DNA from: Clostridiales bacterium Firm_04
GTDB lineage: Bacteria; Bacillota; Clostridia; Oscillospirales; Ruminococcaceae
NCBI GenBank assembly: GCA_001603005.1
Contig: LVAJ01000012.1
Coordinates: 62,001 to 126,000, forward strand
Length of the DNA stretch: 64,000 bases
Reading direction: 5' to 3'
The notes beneath the pieces were generated by a model. That model had not been told where the DNA came from and did no database searches. It saw only the letters and a program-made list of their open reading frames with translations. The position numbers were made by a program, and so were the translations under genes. This document shows, piece after piece, positions 23,589 through 31,176 of this stretch. Numbering within the stretch: the first letter of the stretch is position 1; each line of letters starts with the position of its first letter.

Positions 23589-26468
23589 TTACGCCGGAAT
23601 CATGAAGGGTGCAAGGGTGATATAATCCAGATTCGGACCGCCCTCAGCTGTGTCAGAAATAAGCCGGATCGTATGATAACCTGCTGAGAGTGTTTGCAAG
23701 TCGCGTTCTTCCTGATTCCATTTCGTCCATTCGCCGGTGCTTGCAAATGTGAATTTCGCTGCGGTTATTCCGTCCACCAGCGCAGTCATGCTGCGGGCAT
23801 TGGCGCTGCCGTTTGCATAGCGGATATTCAGCGTATAATTGACGGATTCCGGCAGATAGACTGCAAACTCCGCAAAACTTCCTTCGCTGTTGTCAAGATT
23901 CAGATATGCCGGTGCGGTAAAGCCGCTGTTTGTCGATTCCTCAATGCCGTTGTTCCAGCTTGCGTCAATTGCGTTTTTACGGACTGCAAAGTCCATGTCA
24001 AAGAAGCTGTATCGGTTGCGCAGCACATCAAGGATCCGTTTGCAGTCATTTGCATTGACTTCGCCGTCGCCGTTGACGTCCGGATTCGGGAACTGCCTGC
24101 CGCTGAGGATCGCAGCCTTGCATGCGGAGAGATCAGCCGCGTTCACGATCCCGTCGCCGTTGACGTCGCAGGTGATGTAAGCCGGTTTGCCGATGCGTGC
24201 ATCGACCTGCTCAAGAACCCAGATCTGATCGGCATCATCGCTGTAAGCGCGGAGCGAAAGATCTTTGCCGGTCGTCGCACTGACTGCATTTTCATCGCTG
24301 CCGTCCGTGACCGGATCCAGCTTATAGCCGCCCTTGACGCGCCAGAGCGTCAGCGCAGCATCACCGCTTTGTCCTCTGGTCACGTTGCAGCTGCCGCCCA
24401 TGAAATCGAGCGTTTCATCTTTGCCGTTCGTCAGGATATATCTGCCGTCGCCCATGTCTGCAAATTTCCAGAGCATTTCGCCGGAGAGTGACGCGGTACG
24501 CTGAACAGCCTTGCCGTTTTCGCCTGCTAGATACAGCCCGCTGCCGAGATTGCGCAGCTGGTAGATCGGTTCCGTGCTGATGACCGCGGGAGAATCCGGA
24601 GAGACCTCTGCGCCGTTGATCGTCACTGCCGGACGGTCCGGAAGCGGCTGGTCGGAGCCGAGATAGAAGCTCGGATGCGGCGGCTGGTTGTAGCAGTTCT
24701 GCTCGGATGCTACCTGCATGCGGTACTGCATGTCATGCATCAGCGTTGTAAGGCGATAGTCCGTTTCATACGGCGTGCAGAAAATGCGCAGATATTTGCT
24801 GTCCGTGGTGTGCAGGATCAGCTCCTCGCGCCAGTCGCCGAAGATATCAGCCGAAAGATTCGGCGTTGCTTTTGTACCGTTGCAGGAAGCGCAGCCGTTT
24901 GCAGTGAACAGATTCACAGATTTGCCGGACTGATCGACTTTGGAGATTGTGACACCGTCGAGCAGCTCGCGTTCCAGATCACCGTCCCACCAGATCAGGA
25001 AGTTCATTGCAGGGCATGCCATATTGATCTGCTGACCGGCACTGTTGACGACTTTTGTCGAACGGGAACCCCAAAATTCGCCGCCCTTGTTGCCAGCCCA
25101 GACATTTCCGCCGCATGCTCTGCCCGTATCATCGTCACGGTTCTCATGCCAGAGGATCTTTCCGGTTGCAGCGTCGATCAGGGAAACGCCCCAAGGCTTG
25201 TGTTCATGGCAAACCCAGAGCTCCTGTCCGGGGCGGTACGGATCGAGATCGCTGACATGCATCGCATCGCCGTGACCGAGATTCGTGGACCAGAGCACTC
25301 TGCCGTTGTCATCAAATGTGACGCCGCCGACAAGGATCTCATCCTTTCCGTCGCCGTCCACATCCGCAGGCATGCAGTTGTGGTTGCCGTTGCCCCAGCC
25401 GGTATTCGGCTGCTCGTTCCAGCCGGAATCATACGCCCAGCGCTTAACCAGTTTCTTGTTGACCACATCGTAGGCAACAGCCGTCATTCTGGTGTAGTAT
25501 CCGCGCAGAGAAACCGCACTCGGATGCACGCCGTCAAGATAGGCGACAGTACCGAGGAAACGGTCGCAGCGGTTGCCGTAATTATCGCCCCATGAATTGA
25601 CATTTTCACGCGGGAATGCATAATCCACTGTGTCGAGCACCTTGCCGCTCTCACCGTCAAACAGCGAATAATACTCCGGTCCGGAAAGGATTCTGCCGTA
25701 TTCAGTCCGGTAATCCTTGGAACCGTTTCCGATGACAGTTCCCGCAGCATCACGAGAGCCGTCCGCTGTTTTACAGGTCATCTCGCATTTGCCGTCGTTG
25801 TCAAAATCGGCAACGAGGAACTGAGTGTAATGCGCACCTGCACGGATATTCGGTCCGAGGTCGATGCGCCAGAGCTTTTCGCCGGTCAGGCGGTAGCAGT
25901 CGATATAGACATTGCCCGTGTAGCCGTCCTGTGAATTGTCCTTTGCATTGGACGGATCCCATTTCAGGAAGATCTCGTAAACGCCGTCGCCGTCAATGTC
26001 ACCCACGGAGCAGTCATTTGCAGCGTAGGTATACGCTTCGCCGGCTTTGGTCGTCCCGCCTTTCGGAATATCCAGCGGGATATCAAAATAGGAATTGCCG
26101 GAAATCATCGTGCAATTGTCTGATGAAACGACCTTTCCGCCGACAACGGTATCCACTCTGTATTTTGCGGATGCGTTTCCGCCTTTGTCGAGGTAGCTTG
26201 TCGCTTTGCCGGCTTCTGATGTGTAGATCAGCGTGTCATTGCGGTAAAGCTGAAAAACTGCGCTGTCATTGTCATTTGCGAGGAAGCGCCAGCTGACCAT
26301 CATGCCGTTTCCGGTGTTGATCGCGCAGATGCCGCGGTCAAGATACTCCGCTACATTTGCGCCGGAACCGTAGAGCGCCTGTACAGGCAGCTGCATCGGA
26401 GCCGCAAGCGCGCAGATCGAGACCGCAATTGCAGATCCCGCTGCACAGATTTGTTTGAGATGCTTCAT
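23589..26468 (-). CDS. PL11 rhamnogalacturonan lyase with ricin-like domain, internal dockerin and CBM35-like domain
   Basis: Secreted 959-residue enzyme. After the signal peptide the PL11 eight-bladed propeller (about 35-620) opens VAEYLDRGICAINTGNGMMVSWRFLANDNDSA. It has the repeated calcium-type motifs GDIDGDGVYEIFLKWDPSNAKDNSQDGYTG (split here for length), DFDNDGKCEMTCKTADGS and DVDGDGKDEILVGG. A ricin-like region (about 635-755), a dockerin (about 763-825; DVNGDGIVN, DVNGDGEVN) and a C-terminal CBM35/CBM6-like domain follow. The enzyme cleaves the rhamnogalacturonan I backbone by beta-elimination. The start follows CGGGGG. It is monocistronic with its own promoter. Confidence 0.93.
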   Translation of the reverse strand: MKHLKQICAAGSAIAVSICALAAPMQLPVQALYGSGANVAEYLDRGICAINTGNGMMVSWRFLANDNDSAVFQLYRNDTLIYTSEAGKATSYLDKGGNASAKYRVDTVVGGKVVSSDNCTMISGNSYFDIPLDIPKGGTTKAGEAYTYAANDCSVGDIDGDGVYEIFLKWDPSNAKDNSQDGYTGNVYIDCYRLTGEKLWRIDLGPNIRAGAHYTQFLVADFDNDGKCEMTCKTADGSRDAAGTVIGNGSKDYRTEYGRILSGPEYYSLFDGESGKVLDTVDYAFPRENVNSWGDNYGNRCDRFLGTVAYLDGVHPSAVSLRGYYTRMTAVAYDVVNKKLVKRWAYDSGWNEQPNTGWGNGNHNCMPADVDGDGKDEILVGGVTFDDNGRVLWSTNLGHGDAMHVSDLDPYRPGQELWVCHEHKPWGVSLIDAATGKILWHENRDDDTGRACGGNVWAGNKGGEFWGSRSTKVVNSAGQQINMACPAMNFLIWWDGDLERELLDGVTISKVDQSGKSVNLFTANGCASCNGTKATPNLSADIFGDWREELILHTTDSKYLRIFCTPYETDYRLTTLMHDMQYRMQVASEQNCYNQPPHPSFYLGSDQPLPDRPAVTINGAEVSPDSPAVISTEPIYQLRNLGSGLYLAGENGKAVQRTASLSGEMLWKFADMGDGRYILTNGKDETLDFMGGSCNVTRGQSGDAALTLWRVKGGYKLDPVTDGSDENAVSATTGKDLSLRAYSDDADQIWVLEQVDARIGKPAYITCDVNGDGIVNAADLSACKAAILSGRQFPNPDVNGDGEVNANDCKRILDVLRNRYSFFDMDFAVRKNAIDASWNNGIEESTNSGFTAPAYLNLDNSEGSFAEFAVYLPESVNYTLNIRYANGSANARSMTALVDGITAAKFTFASTGEWTKWNQEERDLQTLSAGYHTIRLISDTAEGGPNLDYITLAPFMIPA

Positions 26469-26546
26469 AATAACCCCCGTTTTTCATGTTCCTATCCGTT
26501 TTTTGCGTCGATGCAGTCCCTCTGCATACGTCCGCAGGATACAATT

Positions 26547-26575
26547 ATTATAGCATATCCGGATAAAAATGTAAA
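26547..26575 (-). promoter_or_regulatory. Promoter of the PL11 gene with a palindromic spacer
   Basis: On the minus strand TTTACA and TATAAT are separated by 17 bases. The spacer contains the perfect palindrome TATCCGGATA (26556-26565), a possible operator. A second small palindrome, GAATTTGCGAAATTC, lies at 26621-26635. Confidence 0.65.
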
Positions 26576-26681
26576 TGGAAAATTGTCCTGTTTCACTGGA
26601 ATATTTGCAGAATACTATCCGAATTTGCGAAATTCAGGACGATTTATCAGAAATTTGCGATAATTTGTCAGTACAAATACA

Positions 26682-26712
26682 CCCCGAAGCGATCGCGATC
26701 GACTGCTTCGGG
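26682..26712 (-). terminator. Putative terminator of the DeoR operon
   Basis: CCCCGAAGC and GCTTCGGGG are perfect arms around a 13-base loop, 12 bases past the small membrane protein gene. The T-tract is weak. Confidence 0.5.
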
Positions 26713-26723
26713 GCGTTGTGGGT

Positions 26724-26999
26724 TTATTCACGGAACAGATTATTTCTCCGGCGGTCTACCGGATTTTTCTCGTATCGTTTTTTGCCGATCCGGTAGCTGA
26801 TGAATTTGCAGATGCTGAGGATCAGCGCATAGCAGGCGGATTCAAAACAGACCTCGCCCAGATCCATTGCATAGGAACGGCTGTGCATGGTCATCCACAG
26901 CCACTTGAACAGCAGGAGAACAACGAGCAGCAGGCTGAAATGCAGCAGAAAATAGAACAGCCAAAATCTCCACGATGAGCGGTCAAGTGCAATTTTCAT
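26724..26999 (-). CDS. Small two-helix membrane protein of unknown function
   Basis: A 91-residue protein preceded by a strong AAGGAGG. Two hydrophobic segments are seen: about 12-35 (FWLFYFLLHFSLLLVVLLLF) and about 53-68 (CYALILSICKFISY). The tail is very basic and Arg-rich (KKRYEKNPVDRRRNN), which should face the cytoplasm. It follows the DeoR-type regulator gene by 42 bases, so co-transcription is likely. I do not recognise the family. Confidence 0.7.
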   Translation of the reverse strand: MKIALDRSSWRFWLFYFLLHFSLLLVVLLLFKWLWMTMHSRSYAMDLGEVCFESACYALILSICKFISYRIGKKRYEKNPVDRRRNNLFRE

Positions 27000-27041
27000 A
27001 GGTGATCCTCCTTTTGATTTGATGGTATCAGAGCATTTGTG

Positions 27042-27791
27042 TTACAAGATCGCTTCCCGAATATTTGCGTAGCTGCGATAGGTTTCATTCCGCAGCCGGT
27101 CTGTGATGATCGTGACCTTATTGAGCTCGCTGAACCGCACGGATGTGATGCGGTCAAACTTGGTGTGGTCTGCAAGCACGAATGCCTCGCGGCTGTTCCG
27201 GATCGCAGCATGCTTGACACTTGCTTCACCGCGGTCGGGCGTCGAGATGCCGCCTGCGAGCGAGATGCCGTTTGTGCCGATAAAGCTTTTGCTGAAGTTG
27301 TAGTTCATCAGCGTGCTGACGCATTCCGCGCCGACGATCGCCTCTGTCGAAAGCCGGATCTCTCCGGCGGGCAGAAACACTTTGAATCCGCGCTGGCAAA
27401 GAGCTTTTGCATGCGAAAGCGAATTTGTGACGAACGTGGCCTGTTTCTCCGGAAGAAAGCCGATCATTTTTCCGGTTGTGGTACCCGCATCAAGGAAAAT
27501 GATATCGCCGTCCGTGAGCAGGCTTGCTGCATACCGCGCGATCCGGTCTTTCTCCTCGGAATTGCGGCGTTCTTTTTCCTCTTTGGTGCGTTCAGGCGAG
27601 GCGATTGCATCCCGCAGCGACATGGCACCGCCGCGCACACGGATCAGCTTTCCTTTTTCTGCGAGAATACTGAGATCCCGCCGCACAGTGGATTCCGATG
27701 TGTTCAGCAGGACGCAGAGTGCAGTCAGCGTCATGGAGCCTTGTTTTTCCAGTTCTTTTTGGATCAGCGCATGCCGTTCTTCGGTCAGCAT
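27042..27791 (-). CDS. DeoR-family transcriptional regulator
   Basis: Cytoplasmic regulator of 249 residues. The N-terminal DeoR helix-turn-helix (1-58) reads MLTEERHALIQKELEKQGSM and SESTVRRDLSILAEKGKLIRVRGGA. The C-terminal sugar-phosphate sensor domain shows DGDIIFLDAGTTTGKMIGFL and the FIGTNGISLAGGISTPD region that binds the effector. The ATG follows GGAGG at 8 bases; a GTG 9 bases earlier overlaps that ribosome site. Members usually repress sugar or polyol catabolic operons and sense a phosphorylated sugar. No kinase or transporter adjoins it, so the effector and targets are unknown. Confidence 0.9.
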   Translation of the reverse strand: MLTEERHALIQKELEKQGSMTLTALCVLLNTSESTVRRDLSILAEKGKLIRVRGGAMSLRDAIASPERTKEEKERRNSEEKDRIARYAASLLTDGDIIFLDAGTTTGKMIGFLPEKQATFVTNSLSHAKALCQRGFKVFLPAGEIRLSTEAIVGAECVSTLMNYNFSKSFIGTNGISLAGGISTPDRGEASVKHAAIRNSREAFVLADHTKFDRITSVRFSELNKVTIITDRLRNETYRSYANIREAIL

Positions 27792-27842
27792 CCGTATCAC
27801 CTCCGGTGTTCAGTCTGTTTTTTCAGCAATTACTATGATTTG

Positions 27843-27871
27843 ATTATAACATACGCCGGAAAGCACGTCAA
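27843..27871 (-). promoter_or_regulatory. Promoter of the DeoR operon
   Basis: On the minus strand TTGACG and TATAAT are separated by 17 bases, about 50 bases upstream of the start codon. Confidence 0.75.
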
Positions 27872-28038
27872 GAGCAATCAGTCAAAATCTGTCATATGAA
27901 AGGAAAAATCGTATAAATAACTAAATATTGTGATTGCGAAGTGTGCAGAAAGACGAACATCCGGTGCAAAATGAAAGGATCTGACATCTGTTTCCGTGCC
28001 GGCTCCGTGATACTGCACAAAAAGAATTGTTGATTTTT

Positions 28039-28087
28039 GGATGTGTGTACAAATCAAAAATATGTACGGAAAGATGTATTTACAAAA
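28039..28087 (+). promoter_or_regulatory. Cluster of AraR-like operator boxes
   Basis: Three 16-bp matches to the recalled AraR consensus ATTTGTACGTACAAAT lie here. GGATGTGTGTACAAAT (28039-28054) matches 11 positions, ATATGTACGGAAAGAT (28060-28075) matches 12, and AGATGTATTTACAAAA (28072-28087) matches 11 and overlaps the -35. The first two are centred 21 bases apart, two helical turns. This fits autorepression of the downstream AraR-type gene. The flanking stretch 27872-28038 shows nothing else. Confidence 0.5.
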
Positions 28088-28107
28088 CCATATTTATATG
28101 GTATAAT
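28079..28107 (+). promoter_or_regulatory. Promoter of the arabinose block
   Basis: TTTACA and TATAAT are separated by 17 bases, about 55 bases upstream of the regulator's start. Confidence 0.75.
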
Positions 28108-28164
28108 AAATACATCTTCTTCATGATGAGGACAGAGACCTTTCAAAAACTAGGGGGTATCCGA

Positions 28165-29250
28165 ATGGAAGAATATAAGTATCTGGCGATTGTGGAGTGG
28201 GGAAAAGATTACATAGCAAAAGAGCATTTACAGCCGAATGACCGGTTTCTTTCCGAAAAGGAACTGTGTGAGATCCACGGTGTCAGCAGACAGACGGTCC
28301 GGCAGGCACTGAAATGTCTGGAGAATGAAAATGTGATCTCTCGCGTGCGCGGCAGCGGCACCTATGTCAAAAGTGTTGCGGCGCAGGTCTCGGAACAGCC
28401 GAAGCGTGTCGGCGTGATCTCGACCTATTTCAGCGATTATATTTTCCCGCAGATCGTGACCGGTATCGAGCGCGTTCTGAATGACGCGGGGATCGTCATG
28501 CAGCTTTCGACAACGCACAATCAGGTCTACGAGGAGGCGCAGGCACTCCGTACCATGATCGCAAACGGCGTGCAGGGACTGATCGTCGAGCCTTCCAAAA
28601 GCGCGCTGCCGAACCCGAATATGGAGCTGTACCGCGAGATCCGTGATCAGCATATTCCGCTTGTTTTCTTCAATGCGAAATATCCGTGGGCGGATTTCCC
28701 GCTTGTCGCAATGGACGATGAGGCAGCCGGCGAGGTCGTCACGAACTACCTGTTTGACTGCGGACATCAGCGAATTTCCGGTATTTTTGCGCTGGACGAT
28801 ATTCAGGGGCACAAGCGCTACGGCGGTTTCATGAAAAGCTGTATCGCACACAATGTCCGGACTGCGGAGAAAGATGTTCTCTGGTTTGCGACAGCCGAGA
28901 AAAGCTATATTTTCAAGTATGCGCGCACGAAACTGCTTGAGATGCTGGTCAATTCGACCGCAGTTGTCTGCTACAACGATGAGCTTGCAGTCAATCTGCT
29001 GCGCTTCTGCCGCGAGAACGATATCAAAGTGCCGGGTGATGTTTCCGTTGTCGGCATTGACGATTCCAAGTTCTCGACGCTGTGCGATGTTCCGCTGACA
29101 ACGGTGCATCATCCGCATCGGGTGCTGGGTGAACGTGTCGCACGGAAGCTGATCGAGCAGATGAATACGCCGGATGACGCCGGAGAGGACGTCATCTTCC
29201 GACCGGAACTGATCGTCCGCGACTCTGTCAAGAGCTTTGACAGGCGTTGA
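28165..29250 (+). CDS. araR: AraR-type regulator (GntR DNA-binding domain, LacI-like sensor)
   Basis: Cytoplasmic regulator of 361 residues joining a GntR-type winged helix (about 1-70: SEKELCEIHGVSRQTVRQALKCLENENVISRVRGSGTYV, split motif) to a LacI/GalR-type periplasmic-binding-like sensor (75-361: RVGVISTYFSDYIFPQI, GLIVEPSKSA, FFNAKYPWADFPLVAMDD, VVGIDDSKFS). This unusual combination is the hallmark of Bacillus AraR, which represses arabinose utilisation genes until L-arabinose binds. The ATG follows TAGGGGG; an earlier in-frame ATG lies upstream of the promoter. Its own promoter carries AraR-like boxes, and transporter and isomerase genes follow, which supports the assignment. Confidence 0.88.
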   Translation: MEEYKYLAIVEWGKDYIAKEHLQPNDRFLSEKELCEIHGVSRQTVRQALKCLENENVISRVRGSGTYVKSVAAQVSEQPKRVGVISTYFSDYIFPQIVTGIERVLNDAGIVMQLSTTHNQVYEEAQALRTMIANGVQGLIVEPSKSALPNPNMELYREIRDQHIPLVFFNAKYPWADFPLVAMDDEAAGEVVTNYLFDCGHQRISGIFALDDIQGHKRYGGFMKSCIAHNVRTAEKDVLWFATAEKSYIFKYARTKLLEMLVNSTAVVCYNDELAVNLLRFCRENDIKVPGDVSVVGIDDSKFSTLCDVPLTTVHHPHRVLGERVARKLIEQMNTPDDAGEDVIFRPELIVRDSVKSFDRR

Positions 29251-29281
29251 CCGTTCATTGGAACAGGCGGTGAGATAAAGA

Positions 29282-29980
29282 ATGATTCAGGCAGCGATGT
29301 TTACCGACAGCCATGCAGTTCAGAAGGTTGACACTGCACAGATCGTCGGGATGCTCCGGTACGGACGCATTGACAGCTGCCGCCGTGATTTGGGGGAATT
29401 TTTCGACCAGTCGAATTACCGGCTGCTTGAGTCGCAGATGCTGCGGCTCTATGTCGGAATGGATGTGTATTTCGCAGCACAGAATGTATCGCAGGAGTAC
29501 GGGATATCCGCAGAACGCTTCGTCGCAAGATTCGGCGAGCTGGACGATATCTCCGATCGTCTGCGGACGATCGACAGTACAACGGAATATCTGCTTGACA
29601 TGGTCGAGCAGTGCATTCGCTGGCGGATCGCATCTGCCGTGGACAACGGCAACGATCTGGTGAAAAAAGCAAAGGACTATATAGATAAAAATTATATGAA
29701 TGAGGAAATTTCCCTCAAGACCACAGCGGAGCATGTCGGATTGAGTCCGACATATCTGAGCGCGCTATTCAAGCGAGAAATGAAAGAGAATTTTACGGAA
29801 TATCTGACCGAGATCCGGATCCGGAAAGCAAAGGAGCTCCTTTGCAGCACTTCCAAACTGGTCTGCGAGATCGCGTATGAGGTCGGGTTCCGCGATTACC
29901 GGTATTTCAGTCAGATCTTCAAAAAGCATACTGGTCAGACGCCGAAGAAGTTTCAGTCCAGTGCGAATCAGTTTGCATGA
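29282..29980 (+). CDS. AraC-family regulator without a receiver domain
   Basis: Cytoplasmic regulator of 232 residues. The C-terminal AraC/XylS double helix-turn-helix (about 130-228) reads EEISLKTTAEHVGLSPTYLS, then the signature CEIAYEVGFRDYRYFSQIFKKHTG followed by PKKFQ. The N-terminal 125 residues are helical and resemble the YesN-type output segment, but the phosphoacceptor receiver domain of YesN is absent. There is no cupin sensor like that of E. coli AraC. The gene starts 31 bases after the AraR-type gene and follows AGGCGGTGAG, so it is in the same operon. It may activate the sugar-uptake or hemicellulase genes (inference). Confidence 0.85.
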   Translation: MIQAAMFTDSHAVQKVDTAQIVGMLRYGRIDSCRRDLGEFFDQSNYRLLESQMLRLYVGMDVYFAAQNVSQEYGISAERFVARFGELDDISDRLRTIDSTTEYLLDMVEQCIRWRIASAVDNGNDLVKKAKDYIDKNYMNEEISLKTTAEHVGLSPTYLSALFKREMKENFTEYLTEIRIRKAKELLCSTSKLVCEIAYEVGFRDYRYFSQIFKKHTGQTPKKFQSSANQFA

Positions 29981-30087
29981 CATGAAACAGCAGTTCGGTT
30001 TGGGGTTGAAACAGAATTGTGATGCATAAAGTTGGAGAAAATGGGCTGCGCCGGATCCGTTTTCTTCAACCGGGAGGGGTGAAGTAT

Positions 30088-31062
30088 ATGAATGTCAGAG
30101 GATTCTTTTCAGCAGCTTTATCTGCATTGATTTTCCCCGCTGTCCTGAGCGGATGCGGGCAGTCCGGTTCCGGATCCGATCTGATCAGAGTCGGTATCAT
30201 CAACAACGATCCGAATGAATCAGGGTATCGCACTGCGAACGTCAATGATCTGAAAAAAACGTTCACGAAAGAGAACGGTTACGATGCAGATTTCAAATAC
30301 AGCATGAAAAATGATGAGCAGATCGCTTTTGCGCAGAAGTTTATTCAGGATGAGGTGGATTATCTTCTGCTTTCTGCGGCGGATACCGCGGGATGGGACA
30401 CTGTGCTGCAGGATGCGAAAACTGCCGGTGTCAAGGTCATTCTTTTTGACCGGATCATAGATGCGCCTGACGACTTGTACGAAGCGTCGATCGTTTCGGA
30501 TATGGTAAAGGAAGGCGAAACGGCGGTCGAATGGCTGAAAAATCAGAAGCTTGATCAGTATGAGATCATTCATATTCAGGGACATCTTGGTTCCGCAGCA
30601 CAGAAAGGGCGCTCGGAAGCGCTCGAAAAGACTGCGAAAGAGCTTGGCTGGACAATTGTCACGCAGCAGTCTGCTGACTGGAGTACGGAAACTGCGCAGC
30701 AGATCGTGCAGGCGTCGATTGATGCCAAGAAGCAGTTCAATGTGATCTATGCGGAAAATGACGATATGGCAAAGGGTGCAGCAGCTGCGCTTGACAAAGC
30801 CAATATCTCGCACGGCGTCGGCAAGGATGTCATCATTATGGGCTTTGACTGCAACAAATGGGCGCTGGAAAAACTGCTCGCACAGGAATGGAATTATGAC
30901 GGTCAGTGCAATCCGTTCCAGTCCGGCTATCTTGACGATACGATCAAAAAGCTGGAAAACGGCGAAACTTTGAAAGAGAAAACCATTTATCTGGATGAAA
31001 AAGGCTTTGATGCCGCAACGATTACACAGGCGGATGTCGAGAAATACGGCATCGGCAGCTGA
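30088..31062 (+). CDS. Furanose-binding lipoprotein of an ABC importer (YtfQ-like)
   Basis: Substrate-binding lipoprotein of 324 residues. The signal ends in the lipobox VLSGC. The mature part is a periplasmic-binding-4 type protein like E. coli YtfQ: IRVGIINNDPNESGYRTANV, EVDYLLLSAADTAGWD, VILFDRIIDAPDDLY, IHIQGHLGSAAQKGRS and VIIMGFDCNKWA. YtfQ-type proteins bind galactofuranose or arabinofuranose. The adjoining ATPase and two different permeases reproduce the ytfQ-ytfR-ytfT-yjfF layout. The start follows GGGAGGGGTGA. With araA at the end of the block, L-arabinose is the most likely cargo (inference). Confidence 0.88.
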   Translation: MNVRGFFSAALSALIFPAVLSGCGQSGSGSDLIRVGIINNDPNESGYRTANVNDLKKTFTKENGYDADFKYSMKNDEQIAFAQKFIQDEVDYLLLSAADTAGWDTVLQDAKTAGVKVILFDRIIDAPDDLYEASIVSDMVKEGETAVEWLKNQKLDQYEIIHIQGHLGSAAQKGRSEALEKTAKELGWTIVTQQSADWSTETAQQIVQASIDAKKQFNVIYAENDDMAKGAAAALDKANISHGVGKDVIIMGFDCNKWALEKLLAQEWNYDGQCNPFQSGYLDDTIKKLENGETLKEKTIYLDEKGFDAATITQADVEKYGIGS

Positions 31063-31077
31063 GCGGAACGATCATAG

Positions 31078-31153
31078 CCGCTTAGGGGGAACGATTCAAA
31101 AGGAAAGGCGCAGGCGGCATAGGGTTTGTTATGTCTCCGGCGCTCTTTTTCTT
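31078..31153 (+). promoter_or_regulatory. Post-stop GCTTAGGGGGAA motif and hairpin between binding protein and ATPase genes
   Basis: CCGCTTAGGGGGAA (31078-31091) repeats the motif found after the GH43-CE1 stop. It is followed by an imperfect hairpin (GGCGGCATA with TATGTCTCC, about 31107-31137) and a T-rich tract CTTTTTCTTC. This is a possible attenuator or RNA-processing site that lets the binding protein be made in excess. Confidence 0.35.
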
Positions 31154-31176
31154 CTGTAAGAAAAGAGAGGTACTGC

